The notes below the pieces were generated by a model, which saw only the letters and a program-made list of their open reading frames with translations, did no database searches and had not been told where the DNA came from. Of a DNA stretch of 64,000 nucleotides, positions 17,096-24,831 are shown in pieces. The position numbers and the translations under genes are program-made. How positions within the stretch are numbered: position 1 is the stretch's first letter; every line of letters starts with the position of its first letter. Location of the stretch: assembly GCF_001434295.1 (NCBI RefSeq), contig NZ_AZFA01000002.1, positions 149,167-213,166 of the forward strand. Reading direction: 5' to 3'. This DNA is from Companilactobacillus versmoldensis DSM 14857 = KCTC 3814 (GTDB taxonomy: Bacteria > Bacillota > Bacilli > Lactobacillales > Lactobacillaceae).

Positions 17096-18927
17096 TATTT
17101 ATTCCTCAAACTTTCTGCATACGTTAAGATCAATCCTGTGGCGACGGCATTACGTGGTCCTTCGATTGCCCGAATATTTCCTCGACCGGCGACTAAGTTG
17201 TAATGTGATAGTTCATCAGTAACTAATTGTGGTATCTCAAAGTCCAAAGCAGAACCACCAACGATGACTACAAATGGAATATCCCGAATGTTGCCAGTTG
17301 GCGAAACGTGCTTCAAAGCTCTAATTGCATTCTCGACAAAGACCCGTTTCTTAGCTGTCCGACGAATCGTCTTGATTTTCTCGATACTAAGATCACCGGG
17401 AACAGGAACGAAACCAGTTGGTTTAACAACCACGGTTTTAGCAAACAAGTTACCTGGTAAGGCTTTGTCGAAAAATTGAACACTGCCATCTTCATGGCGG
17501 ATAAAGAACAAACTTTCAACTTTTGCTAATGGATACTTCTTGATATCTTCAGCTAAGTACAAATCATCTAAACCTAATTCCGAGTTAATGATCATTGAGA
17601 CCATATCCCCAGCACCAGCTAAATGAATCGCAACTGATTTCCCAGTTGGATCAATGATTGAAGCATCAGTCGAACCAGCGCCTAAGTCAAGAATTGCCAT
17701 TGGGGCTGATGTTCCTGGAGTAGTTAGGGCTCCTAAGATGGCTGATTGTGCTTCAGCACCACCAATTTCAACGTTCACACCAAAAGCCTTTTCCATCTCA
17801 TCAGCTATCATCGACATCTGAAGATGATCGGATTTCACCATTGATGCGATCCCGACGGCTTGTTCCATTGAGAACTCACCAGCTAGACCACCTTTAACAT
17901 TGATAGGAACCGAAGTATTGACTGCTAGTAAATCTTGGATGGCAATTTGATCCATCTTTTTGTCAGTCAATTTAGCCATTGTTTCCCGAACACGCTCAAG
18001 CATTCCACCGATATTAGTACCGGCCTCACCTGTAACATCATCAATTTGTTCAAACGAAGAAACAGCTTCCATGATCTTATCGGCACCACCTGATAGACTC
18101 ACTGTCTTCGGAGCTGGTTTTCCATGGATCGTGATCGAACCTGCTGGGATGACTCTTTCTTTGACATCCCCTTTAGGAGTTTTGATGACGACCGCTGAAC
18201 GGTTACCGATCAAGGCTCTTGAAACAGGTACAATATTTTTCGTTTCTTTGGAATTCAAATTGAAAACTGTGGCGATACCGTATGGGTTGGACAATTGAGA
18301 AATAACCTTTCCCTTGTCGGCAACCTCAACGGCCGATAACATATTGATCGGAATCTTGTCGATGAAAGCAACTTCATCGACGATGGGAATCGTTTTGTCC
18401 AAACGGTTGTCAACTAAGACACCGTCATCGGATTGAAGAATAGCAGCAGTGATTTTATAACCGTGTTTCCAGTAGGCGTTGATCAACTTGGCAACGTCAG
18501 CGAAATCAAGTTCTTTAGGAACGATGACTACGTAGTCGCGACCGTCTCCACCCTTGTCAGCTAAATCTCTAATATCAATCGTGTAACCGATTCCGACGCC
18601 AACACCACCAGGTGTCTTGGGGTTGTGACCGATCATTGTCGATTCAGTGATGACTGTTTCAGTGATTGTTTCCATTGCAACATCACCAATTACCGGTGTA
18701 GCTTCATTGATCCTAATAAGGTCAACGTCGCTCATTTCAATGTCGCTTTTTTTCAACAATCCATTGATTGAATTACGGATACCCATCATATTTTGCTTGG
18801 TACCTTTGATTCCGGTAGTTTCAGCAATATTTGAATTAATAAAATTTATTGAACCATCCTCAGCTATTTCAGCTAATACAACTTCAGTAGATGAATTACC
18901 TATATCTACACCAATTACTCTTTGCAA
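17095..18927 (-). CDS. pduG: Diol dehydratase reactivase large subunit PduG
   Basis: About 610 residues. PduG is the ATP-hydrolysing, chaperone-like subunit that reactivates B12-dependent diol dehydratase. The actin-like ATPase N-terminus VIGVDIGNSSTEVVL and the second phosphate-binding region ILDLGAGSTDASII near residue 415 are clear, as is VVIVGGSALDFEIP near residue 550. The start is set at a TTG (18927) because GGTGA lies 5 bases upstream and the resulting MQRVIGVDIG matches family N-termini; a longer frame from TTG at 18939 would put the ribosome site inside the gene. Confidence 0.95.
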   Translation of the reverse strand: MQRVIGVDIGNSSTEVVLAEIAEDGSINFINSNIAETTGIKGTKQNMMGIRNSINGLLKKSDIEMSDVDLIRINEATPVIGDVAMETITETVITESTMIGHNPKTPGGVGVGIGYTIDIRDLADKGGDGRDYVVIVPKELDFADVAKLINAYWKHGYKITAAILQSDDGVLVDNRLDKTIPIVDEVAFIDKIPINMLSAVEVADKGKVISQLSNPYGIATVFNLNSKETKNIVPVSRALIGNRSAVVIKTPKGDVKERVIPAGSITIHGKPAPKTVSLSGGADKIMEAVSSFEQIDDVTGEAGTNIGGMLERVRETMAKLTDKKMDQIAIQDLLAVNTSVPINVKGGLAGEFSMEQAVGIASMVKSDHLQMSMIADEMEKAFGVNVEIGGAEAQSAILGALTTPGTSAPMAILDLGAGSTDASIIDPTGKSVAIHLAGAGDMVSMIINSELGLDDLYLAEDIKKYPLAKVESLFFIRHEDGSVQFFDKALPGNLFAKTVVVKPTGFVPVPGDLSIEKIKTIRRTAKKRVFVENAIRALKHVSPTGNIRDIPFVVIVGGSALDFEIPQLVTDELSHYNLVAGRGNIRAIEGPRNAVATGLILTYAESLRNK

Positions 18928-18950
18928 ATTAATCACCAACTAGTATTAAA

Positions 18951-19493
18951 CTAGTTGTCTCCTTTGAGCTTTTTACGTTTCTTGTATTCAACAGCAGCCT
19001 CACGAACGAAGTCGGCACAGATTTTTGCACCATATTTGTTCTCGAGCTCATCTGCCATATCTAACAACTCTTGTTCTGATGAACGATATGGTCTTAATGA
19101 ACCATACATTTCCAAAACTCTCTCATCAGGAACCTTTGTTAATTCAGCAGCACGATCAAAATTACTTTGAATCGATGGTCTACCAGCACTAGCAGCGATT
19201 TCTCCTTGTGCCTTTAATGTTTGTGGAGAGATACGAAGATCTTCCGCCTCAACATCACCATTGATAGCAGCTTCAAGGGTTACTTCCTTAACATTTTTTC
19301 CTGTTGGTGCATTGACCATATCAGGATGTTTTTGGAACAAAGGATAATCATCACGAGTCATTGTTTTATTTGAATCTGAGCTAGTTGAAGTTGAACTAGC
19401 TGTAGCTGTGGTTGTATTTGAAGATGATTGATTGTTCGATTCATCTTGAACATTGTTAACAATTTTGCTAATTAAATCATTTATTTCTGTCAT
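18951..19493 (-). CDS. pduE: Propanediol dehydratase small subunit PduE
   Basis: A 180-residue small (gamma) subunit of the B12-dependent diol/glycerol dehydratase. The N-terminal 50 residues include an amphipathic helix (INDLISKIVNNV) and a Ser/Thr-rich linker, which fits a microcompartment-targeting extension. The conserved core has DYPLFQKHPDMV, LRISPQTLKAQGEIA, NFDRAAELTKVPDERVLEMY and LRPYRSSEQEL. An AGGTGG site lies 5 bases before the ATG. Confidence 0.95.
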   Translation of the reverse strand: MTEINDLISKIVNNVQDESNNQSSSNTTTATASSTSTSSDSNKTMTRDDYPLFQKHPDMVNAPTGKNVKEVTLEAAINGDVEAEDLRISPQTLKAQGEIAASAGRPSIQSNFDRAAELTKVPDERVLEMYGSLRPYRSSEQELLDMADELENKYGAKICADFVREAAVEYKKRKKLKGDN

Positions 19494-19510
19494 TTATACC
19501 ACCTGTTAGA

Positions 19511-20242
19511 TTAGTCGAAGTTTAATTCGATTTCGTCTGGATCCTTTCCAGGTACAACGTATTTCGTTTCCTTAATATGCATCAAAGCTGATTTGGCTTG
19601 ATATTTAACACGAGCCATCTGGTCATTGACAGTTGGAACTGGAGATGGAGATTCTCCTTTGGCATATCTAGCGGCATTAGCACCGATAGAACGATATGTC
19701 TTTAAATCAAGCACTGGTGCTTGTGGGAATAATTCCAAGTTTGATAATGGTTCCAAATCTTTTTGATGAATAATACTTGTACCTTTTGATTGGATAGCAA
19801 CAGCAACTCCTGAGCCAGAGTACTTGTCACCTTCAGCTCCGGCGAAAGAAACATCAGCGGTCCGGTAAACTTTGATGACACGAGCTTTAAGCCCTTGCTC
19901 TTCGATTCCGGCTGTTACTTGACGAAGGATATCTTTATGTTTTACACCAGTCATATTTTCTGTCATATGTTCAGCAAATCCTGGCAAAACAGCAACGACG
20001 ACTTCATCAGTTGAAGTTCCTTTTTTAGCTTTTCCTACATGTTTGAACCAATCTAATTGCAATGGTGCATCTGTACCTGGCTTTGGCTTAGTAGCAGTAG
20101 CTGTGGCTGTTGCACTATTTGCAGATTGGTCACTTGTTGAGTTGTTGCCAGAAAAATCAACCTTTTTATCAGTTGCCTTTGTTTCAGCAATAACTTGACG
20201 AATAATATCTCTTAGTAATTTTTCATTAATTTCTTCACTCAT
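19511..20242 (-). CDS. pduD: Propanediol dehydratase medium subunit PduD
   Basis: A 243-residue medium (beta) subunit of diol dehydratase, which binds cobalamin together with PduC. Residues 1-20 ([17 protein letters not shown]) form an amphipathic encapsulation helix, followed by a Ser/Thr/Ala-rich linker to about residue 60. The conserved [32 protein letters not shown] and [21 protein letters not shown] segments follow. It has a strong GGGAGG ribosome binding site. Confidence 0.95.
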   Translation of the reverse strand: MSEEINEKLLRDIIRQVIAETKATDKKVDFSGNNSTSDQSANSATATATATKPKPGTDAPLQLDWFKHVGKAKKGTSTDEVVVAVLPGFAEHMTENMTGVKHKDILRQVTAGIEEQGLKARVIKVYRTADVSFAGAEGDKYSGSGVAVAIQSKGTSIIHQKDLEPLSNLELFPQAPVLDLKTYRSIGANAARYAKGESPSPVPTVNDQMARVKYQAKSALMHIKETKYVVPGKDPDEIELNFD

Positions 20243-20271
20243 AAATTTGACCTCCCCTCACACTATTTTTT

Positions 20272-21936
20272 CTAAACATCGGTTGGATTGATTGCCATTG
20301 GAATATCGATGATCTTCTTCCATAAGTCATCATCAATGTGATATCCAGTGCCAGGTCCGTTGTAATCATTTGTATTATTTACAGCTGAAATAACGTTCCA
20401 ATCCTTATCGAAAATAGATGAGGTTTGTAAAAAGTCACCAGCAATTCTTTGTTGTAGCAGACTCAATACGGCTTGGGCAACATCAGTGAAACCACCGTTA
20501 TATAGACCCTTGATAACGTCAACACCAGTTACTCCACGATCCATAAGGTCTTGAGCAGCTTTCATATCTTCAACCATGTTACGTTCAGGCATATCTTTGG
20601 AACTGAATGCATAAGTAGCAGCTTCAACTTCTTCGTCAGTGATCTCTGGAAGATCCAATGACTTAAAGACAGCCTGGAGTGCTTTAGCAGCTTTATTTCT
20701 GATCTTGATAATGTCAGCCTCTTTAACTGGAACCAAACCACCATTAACTTTTAGATCACGTTGCATAGCGTAGTAATCATCGTAGTCAGTAGCATCAAAG
20801 TTTGAACCAGCAAAAGTATTATCATAGTTTGGAACTGTTGAATAACCTGATGAAATATAGTCAGTACCAGAAATAAATTGACCGACCATTCTTTCAGTTC
20901 TACGAATATCTGAATGTGAAAATGACTGGTCATTACCAGAAGCACATTCAATATCCATAGCCATACATAATAGGTTTTCACCAAGAACTTCACGCAGTCC
21001 TGAAGGAACAGCACCGGGGATACCAATACAACTTACGGCACCATTTTGTAGTCCTTGAACACCACAGCCCTTAGTGATGAAAATACAACGAGCTTCAAGG
21101 TAAAGCATTGATTTACCTTCGGCATAACCCATCATAACTTCTGAACCTGAACCAGATGTGAAACGCATCTTCAATCCACGGGATGCATAACATGAAGCTA
21201 AGAATCCTTTAGACCAAGGTGTATCATCACCATCTGTAAATACTTGTTCAGTACCATAAACGGAAATAGTTTCGGCATAAGCAGTGAAACCACGCATACC
21301 TAGACTCAATTCCTCAGCTTCCTCAACAGAACACTGAGTCAGAACTCCGGGACGACCAGTTTGAGCACCAACCATAATTGAAATGGCATTCAATGGAGCG
21401 TAACGAGCAACGGCAGTTGTTGTTTCTTGTTCAGGAAAGCCTCTTAATGCGGCATCAGCAGCATCAGCAGCAATCAAAACAGGATTATCACGAATGTTAG
21501 TAACGTGACCTTGAGTTGCCGGTGTCTTTCTTGGACGCATCTTTTGAGTAGCCATCATCATTTCAACGAAATTCAATTGACAAATAACTTCGGCTGCTTT
21601 GGCAGGTGTGAATCCTGTAGTAATAGGGATGATCTTGTCACGGGTAACATTAGGATCGCAAAGCATGTTGGCGATTTTTTGAGAATCCATAGCAAGAACT
21701 TTTTCTGTTGTGTCAAGATTGATTGAATGCTTAGCAATGAAGCTGTCGATCAAATCGAAATCTTCTTTCTTCTTACCATCAAGTTCAACAATCTCACCAT
21801 TTTCAATTTTGACGCTAGGTTTTGGATCAATCGGTCCGTCCATTGCAACGAAACCTTCTTCAGGCCATTCGTCGACGAAACCATCTTCGTGAACTGGTCT
21901 TTTCTCCAAGACCTCAAATCTCTTTTGTCTCTTCAA
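20272..21936 (-). CDS. pduC: Propanediol/glycerol dehydratase large subunit PduC
   Basis: About 554 residues; the catalytic alpha subunit that converts 1,2-propanediol to propionaldehyde, and in lactobacilli also glycerol to 3-hydroxypropionaldehyde. Family blocks include ALRGFPEQETTTAVARYAPL, QTGRPGVLTQCSVEEA, FTDGDDTPWSKGFLASCYAS, DIECASGNDQSFSHSDIRR and NTFAGSNFDATDYDDY. The start is placed at a TTG (21936), because GAGGTG lies 7 bases before it and the resulting MKRQKRFEVLEKRP matches the L. reuteri protein as I recall it. The ATG at 21960 lacks a ribosome site. Confidence 0.96.
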   Translation of the reverse strand: MKRQKRFEVLEKRPVHEDGFVDEWPEEGFVAMDGPIDPKPSVKIENGEIVELDGKKKEDFDLIDSFIAKHSINLDTTEKVLAMDSQKIANMLCDPNVTRDKIIPITTGFTPAKAAEVICQLNFVEMMMATQKMRPRKTPATQGHVTNIRDNPVLIAADAADAALRGFPEQETTTAVARYAPLNAISIMVGAQTGRPGVLTQCSVEEAEELSLGMRGFTAYAETISVYGTEQVFTDGDDTPWSKGFLASCYASRGLKMRFTSGSGSEVMMGYAEGKSMLYLEARCIFITKGCGVQGLQNGAVSCIGIPGAVPSGLREVLGENLLCMAMDIECASGNDQSFSHSDIRRTERMVGQFISGTDYISSGYSTVPNYDNTFAGSNFDATDYDDYYAMQRDLKVNGGLVPVKEADIIKIRNKAAKALQAVFKSLDLPEITDEEVEAATYAFSSKDMPERNMVEDMKAAQDLMDRGVTGVDVIKGLYNGGFTDVAQAVLSLLQQRIAGDFLQTSSIFDKDWNVISAVNNTNDYNGPGTGYHIDDDLWKKIIDIPMAINPTDV

Positions 21937-21972
21937 ACTATCCACCTCATATCTGGACATATTTTTTTATTA

Positions 21973-22776
21973 TTAAATGTATGAAGGATAATCATTTGTT
22001 GGTGTACCACCGAGCTGACTTAATAATTTAAGTCCAACTTCTCTGGCGGAAAGAACTGCTTGTCTAACAGCTCCGGACTCACCTGAAATGTGTAAAATAC
22101 CCTCGTTTGAAAAACTTGTTCCATGAGCTGGTGATGCAAATGAAAGTGCTTCAACATTAGCAGCTTTCAAAGCAACATCAGCCATTACGACACCAATACC
22201 TGAAGGGGCTCCAGCAATCAAGCCATAAGCTTTTCCTTCAGGGGCTCCAAAGGCTAGATTGCAAGCTTGACTTGCTCTAGCTGTATATTGCAACTCCAAG
22301 TGTCCTGCATCAGTGTTGTAAACATCTCCGAAATGCTTAGGCACATTCTCTAAACCAATATGAACGGCTTGTCTGACATCAGAAACGTCATCACCACCGA
22401 TAATGATTAAAGAACCATGTCCGGCACCCATCTTTGTATCACGAGGCATTTGAACACTGATTGCTTCTGTATTAGTACCCTTGACAGCTTCATCCATTGA
22501 TAAGATTTGTGGACCAGCACCAGTTCTGGCTGATAATAGTCCGATTGAACGATATGGATGATCGACATGTAGATTCTTCAGTAATTCAGGATCTACGTTG
22601 GCGATTGCCATCCCAATCGTGTCACCAATGGGAGCTGTACCAATAAATTCTGTAACTCCATTAATAGATGAACTCAAGCGACTCACACCTACTTTCTGTT
22701 TGTTATCAACTACATTATTTTTTAGGACCTGAGTTAGAACTTTTTGAACTAATTCATTTTCATCAGGCGTCTGCAT
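21973..22776 (-). CDS. pduB: Microcompartment shell protein PduB (tandem BMC domains)
   Basis: A 267-residue trimeric shell protein with two permuted BMC domains. The N-terminal helix (DENELVQKVLTQVLKNN) resembles the PduB extension that links cargo to shell. EFIGTAPIGDTIGMAIANVD starts the first domain, and FGAPEGKAYGLIAGAPSGIGVVMADVAL the second. An alternative internal start, known as PduB' in other species, is not obvious here. The ribosome site upstream of the ATG is weak (AGG). Confidence 0.94.
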   Translation of the reverse strand: MQTPDENELVQKVLTQVLKNNVVDNKQKVGVSRLSSSINGVTEFIGTAPIGDTIGMAIANVDPELLKNLHVDHPYRSIGLLSARTGAGPQILSMDEAVKGTNTEAISVQMPRDTKMGAGHGSLIIIGGDDVSDVRQAVHIGLENVPKHFGDVYNTDAGHLELQYTARASQACNLAFGAPEGKAYGLIAGAPSGIGVVMADVALKAANVEALSFASPAHGTSFSNEGILHISGESGAVRQAVLSAREVGLKLLSQLGGTPTNDYPSYI

Positions 22777-22785
22777 CAGTTAAAC

Positions 22786-23073
22786 CTACTTCTTACCAGT
22801 TTCTAATGCGATCAGCTTATCAACGTCTTCGTGTGGTCTTGGGATTACGTAATTTGATGTAACCTCACCAATGTTTTCAGCGGCTGAAACACCTGCATCA
22901 ACAGATGCATTGACCGCACCAACATCACCACGGACCATGATAGTAACCAATCCATGTCCAACTTTTTGTTCACCAACTAGTGTTACATTGGCTGCTTTCA
23001 ACATAGCGTCCGCTGCTTCAATAGCCGGAACTAGTCCTCTCGTTTCTACCAAACCTAAGGCTTCGAGTGCCAT
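22786..23073 (-). CDS. pduA: Microcompartment shell protein PduA
   Basis: A 95-residue single BMC-domain hexamer subunit, first gene of the pdu operon. [37 protein letters not shown] and [15 protein letters not shown] are typical PduA/PduJ sequences. The start is set at 23073 because GGAGG lies 8 bases upstream; an earlier in-frame ATG overlaps that site. PduA hexamers form the main facets and the pore for propanediol. Confidence 0.95.
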   Translation of the reverse strand: MALEALGLVETRGLVPAIEAADAMLKAANVTLVGEQKVGHGLVTIMVRGDVGAVNASVDAGVSAAENIGEVTSNYVIPRPHEDVDKLIALETGKK

Positions 23074-23112
23074 AATTAGTACCTCCATTAATTAAAAATT
23101 GAATACGTTCTC

Positions 23113-23156
23113 AGTATAAAAGAGTTTTTCCGAAAAAGTTGTTAATTTTTTAACAA
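23113..23156 (-). promoter_or_regulatory. pdu operon -10 box with adjacent perfect inverted repeat
   Basis: Reading toward pduA, TATACT at 23113-23118 is a good -10 box about 40 bases before the pduA start, but no recognisable -35 hexamer lies 16-18 bases upstream. A perfect inverted repeat, TTGTTAA-TTTT-TTAACAA at 23139-23156, sits about where the -35 contact would be. A weak -35 next to a palindrome suggests an activator-dependent promoter. This is inference. Confidence 0.5.
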
Positions 23157-23186
23157 TGCCACAATATTGAAATTTGCTATTTTTTG

Positions 23187-23260
23187 TCATTCACAAGCGA
23201 TATGCGGTCATGAGAGCGATTTCAAGCGTGATTTTCACGCATTTCACATATGAGCGGATA
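23187..23260. promoter_or_regulatory. Candidate regulator-binding region upstream of pdu (GCG repeats)
   Basis: Within this stretch GCG trinucleotides recur roughly every 8-12 bases (23197, 23204, 23216, 23226, 23238, 23255), and a perfect inverted repeat GCGTGA-TTT-TCACGC lies at 23226-23240. The otherwise A+T-rich intergenic region shows no such composition elsewhere. In lactobacilli pdu operons are activated by AraC-family PocR, whose gene is not in this window. The region could hold its sites, but the regulator is unknown. Confidence 0.4.
23211..23224 (-). promoter_or_regulatory. CcpA catabolite-responsive element (cre) of the pdu operon
   Basis: On the minus strand the sequence TGAAATCGCTCTCA matches the cre consensus TGWAANCGNTNWCA at every fixed position. 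It lies about 95 bases upstream of the -10 box and 138 bases upstream of pduA. It predicts control of the pdu operon, and possibly the divergent operon, by CcpA. Whether it represses or activates cannot be read from sequence. Confidence 0.7.
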
Positions 23261-23463
23261 GTCTAATTCAGCAAGAAAATGAAAACCCTTGCAAAAATAT
23301 TGTTTTTTTCACTTTTTTGTTGTTTTTATAAAATAAAGCCTTTTATTTCAATGCTTTCAGCAAGTCCTTAAAATTTAACTATTCCAAATATTGATAAATC
23401 AATTCAAAAATGCAACACTAACTATATATATGTGAAGTGACAAACAAATTAGGAGTGATCAGA

Positions 23464-24030
23464 TTGACAATGAAGGTAGTAGCTCTCTGTGGTAGCAGTA
23501 AACCAGGTTCGTATAATCAATATTTAGTTGAATACCTTCGCAAGAAGTACATCAACGAGATGAACTTACAGGTTTTGCAAATCGATGACTTACCTTTTCT
23601 TAAGTTCATGAAATACGAAGATCTACCTTCTAAAGTTAGATATCTCTGCTCTAGCGTTCAATCAGCCGATGCAATGGTTATCGCCACTCCTGAGATCAAT
23701 CACGGCATGACTGCAAATATAAAGAATGCCATTGATTGGTGTTCAATGTACCCACGACTTTTATTTCATAAACCAATTATGTTGATGGGCGCTTCGACCG
23801 GTCCATTAGGAACTGTTCGTGCCCAAATGCAATTAAGACAAGTATTAGAGTCTCCACAAATAAATGCCAAAGTCACTCGAGGAGTCGAATGTCTGGTAAC
23901 TAATGCGGCCGATCGATTTGACGAAAAGGGTAATTTGAACTCCCAAAAATCGATCGACATTATGGAGCAACAATTTAATGAATTTAAGCAATTGATCAAA
24001 GAAAGAAATCAGGAGTTAGCCCATGAATGA
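23464..24030 (+). CDS. NAD(P)H-dependent FMN reductase, divergent from pdu
   Basis: About 188 residues of flavodoxin-like NADPH-dependent FMN reductase type (PF03358 family). The phosphate-binding LCGSSKPGSYNQ near the N-terminus, ATPEINHGMTANIKNAIDW and the GASTGPLGTVRAQMQLRQVL stretch are characteristic. The start is put at TTG 23464, 8 bases after AGGAG; an ATG two codons later is the alternative. Its end overlaps the following PduU-like gene by 8 bases. Because no PduS cobalamin reductase is present, it could supply reduced flavin for cob(II)alamin reduction. This is inference. Confidence 0.85.
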   Translation: MTMKVVALCGSSKPGSYNQYLVEYLRKKYINEMNLQVLQIDDLPFLKFMKYEDLPSKVRYLCSSVQSADAMVIATPEINHGMTANIKNAIDWCSMYPRLLFHKPIMLMGASTGPLGTVRAQMQLRQVLESPQINAKVTRGVECLVTNAADRFDEKGNLNSQKSIDIMEQQFNEFKQLIKERNQELAHE

Positions 24031-24373
24031 TGAAGAGTTCCCAGAAAGAATCATCCAGGAATACGTTCCTGGTAAACAGATAACTTTAGCTCATATTATT
24101 GCCAATCCTAATCCGGATCTATATGAAAAATTGGGTGTTTTAAATACAACTGACCCGATTGGTATCATCACTTTGACCCCTGCCGAAGCAACAATCATTG
24201 CTGGTGACATTGCTATTAAGTCTGGTGATATCCAGATAGCCTTTTTGGATCGTTTCAGTGGATCATTATTTATTGTCGGTCGGATCGACGATCTGAAAAC
24301 TTCTTTGCAAACAGTGCTTGATTACTTTGAAAAACGGCTGAAATTTAGTGTTACAATGATTACACGCAGTTAA
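24023..24373 (+). CDS. Second PduU/EutS-family shell protein
   Basis: A 116-residue circularly permuted BMC protein, equal in length to PduU at 9299-9649 and clearly homologous (shared VPGKQITLAH, PIGIITLTPAEA, FLDRFSGSL) but diverged, with many substitutions across the domain. It is translationally coupled to the FMN reductase gene and has GGAG 7 bases upstream. It should join the same shell or form a distinct pore subunit. A shell gene fused in operon with a flavin reductase on the divergent side of pdu is unusual. Confidence 0.9.
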   Translation: MNDEEFPERIIQEYVPGKQITLAHIIANPNPDLYEKLGVLNTTDPIGIITLTPAEATIIAGDIAIKSGDIQIAFLDRFSGSLFIVGRIDDLKTSLQTVLDYFEKRLKFSVTMITRS

Positions 24374-24392
24374 TAAATTTGAGGGGGAAATT

Positions 24393-24773
24393 ATGAAAAA
24401 ACTAGCTTCGTTACTAGTTGCGTTATTGTTATTGATCGGAGTAGCCACTCCAGCAACCACAGCTCAGGCTAAGAGTAAGAAGAGCAATAATATCAAAGTT
24501 ACTTATGTTTTGAAGAAAAATAAGAAACAGATTGCTAAAAAGAAAATTACTCTAAAGAAAAATTCATCTGTTATGAAAGGTCTTAAAAAAGGTTGGAAAG
24601 TATCTGAAAAAGATGGTTTCATTACTAAGATCGACGGCCACAAACAGAATGATAAGAAGAAGATCTATTGGACATATACTGTTAACAAGAAAACAGTTAA
24701 TGTTGGTGCCAACAAGAAAAAGCTTCATAACAAAGACCACGTTCAATTTAAACTTTCAAAATATGAAGGATAA
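24393..24773 (+). CDS. Secreted lysine-rich DUF4430 (transcobalamin-C-like) protein
   Basis: A 126-residue protein with a classic Sec signal (MKKLASLLVALLLLIGVATP, cleavage probably after AQA at residue 26). The mature part contains a DUF4430-like domain ending YWTYTVNKKTVNVGANKKKL and KDHVQFKLSKYEG. DUF4430 is related to the C-terminal cobalamin-contact domain of transcobalamin and intrinsic factor. It has no lipobox or cell-wall anchor, but the very high lysine content could hold it to the anionic wall. A strong GAGGGGG site lies before the ATG. A corrinoid-capture role is inferred from the domain and the neighbouring B12 genes. Confidence 0.7.
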   Translation: MKKLASLLVALLLLIGVATPATTAQAKSKKSNNIKVTYVLKKNKKQIAKKKITLKKNSSVMKGLKKGWKVSEKDGFITKIDGHKQNDKKKIYWTYTVNKKTVNVGANKKKLHNKDHVQFKLSKYEG

Positions 24774-24776
24774 TAA

Positions 24777-24815
24777 AAATCGCCTCATGATCAACTGATC
24801 ATGAGGCGATTTATT
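24777..24815 (+). terminator. Bidirectional rho-independent terminator
   Basis: A perfect 13-base-pair stem (CGCCTCATGATCA with TGATCATGAGGCG, 2-base spacer) flanked by A-rich and T-rich runs lies between the plus-strand DUF4430 gene and the minus-strand permease gene. It can end transcription from both sides. Confidence 0.92.
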
Positions 24816-24831
24816 TATATCTGATTATTAA

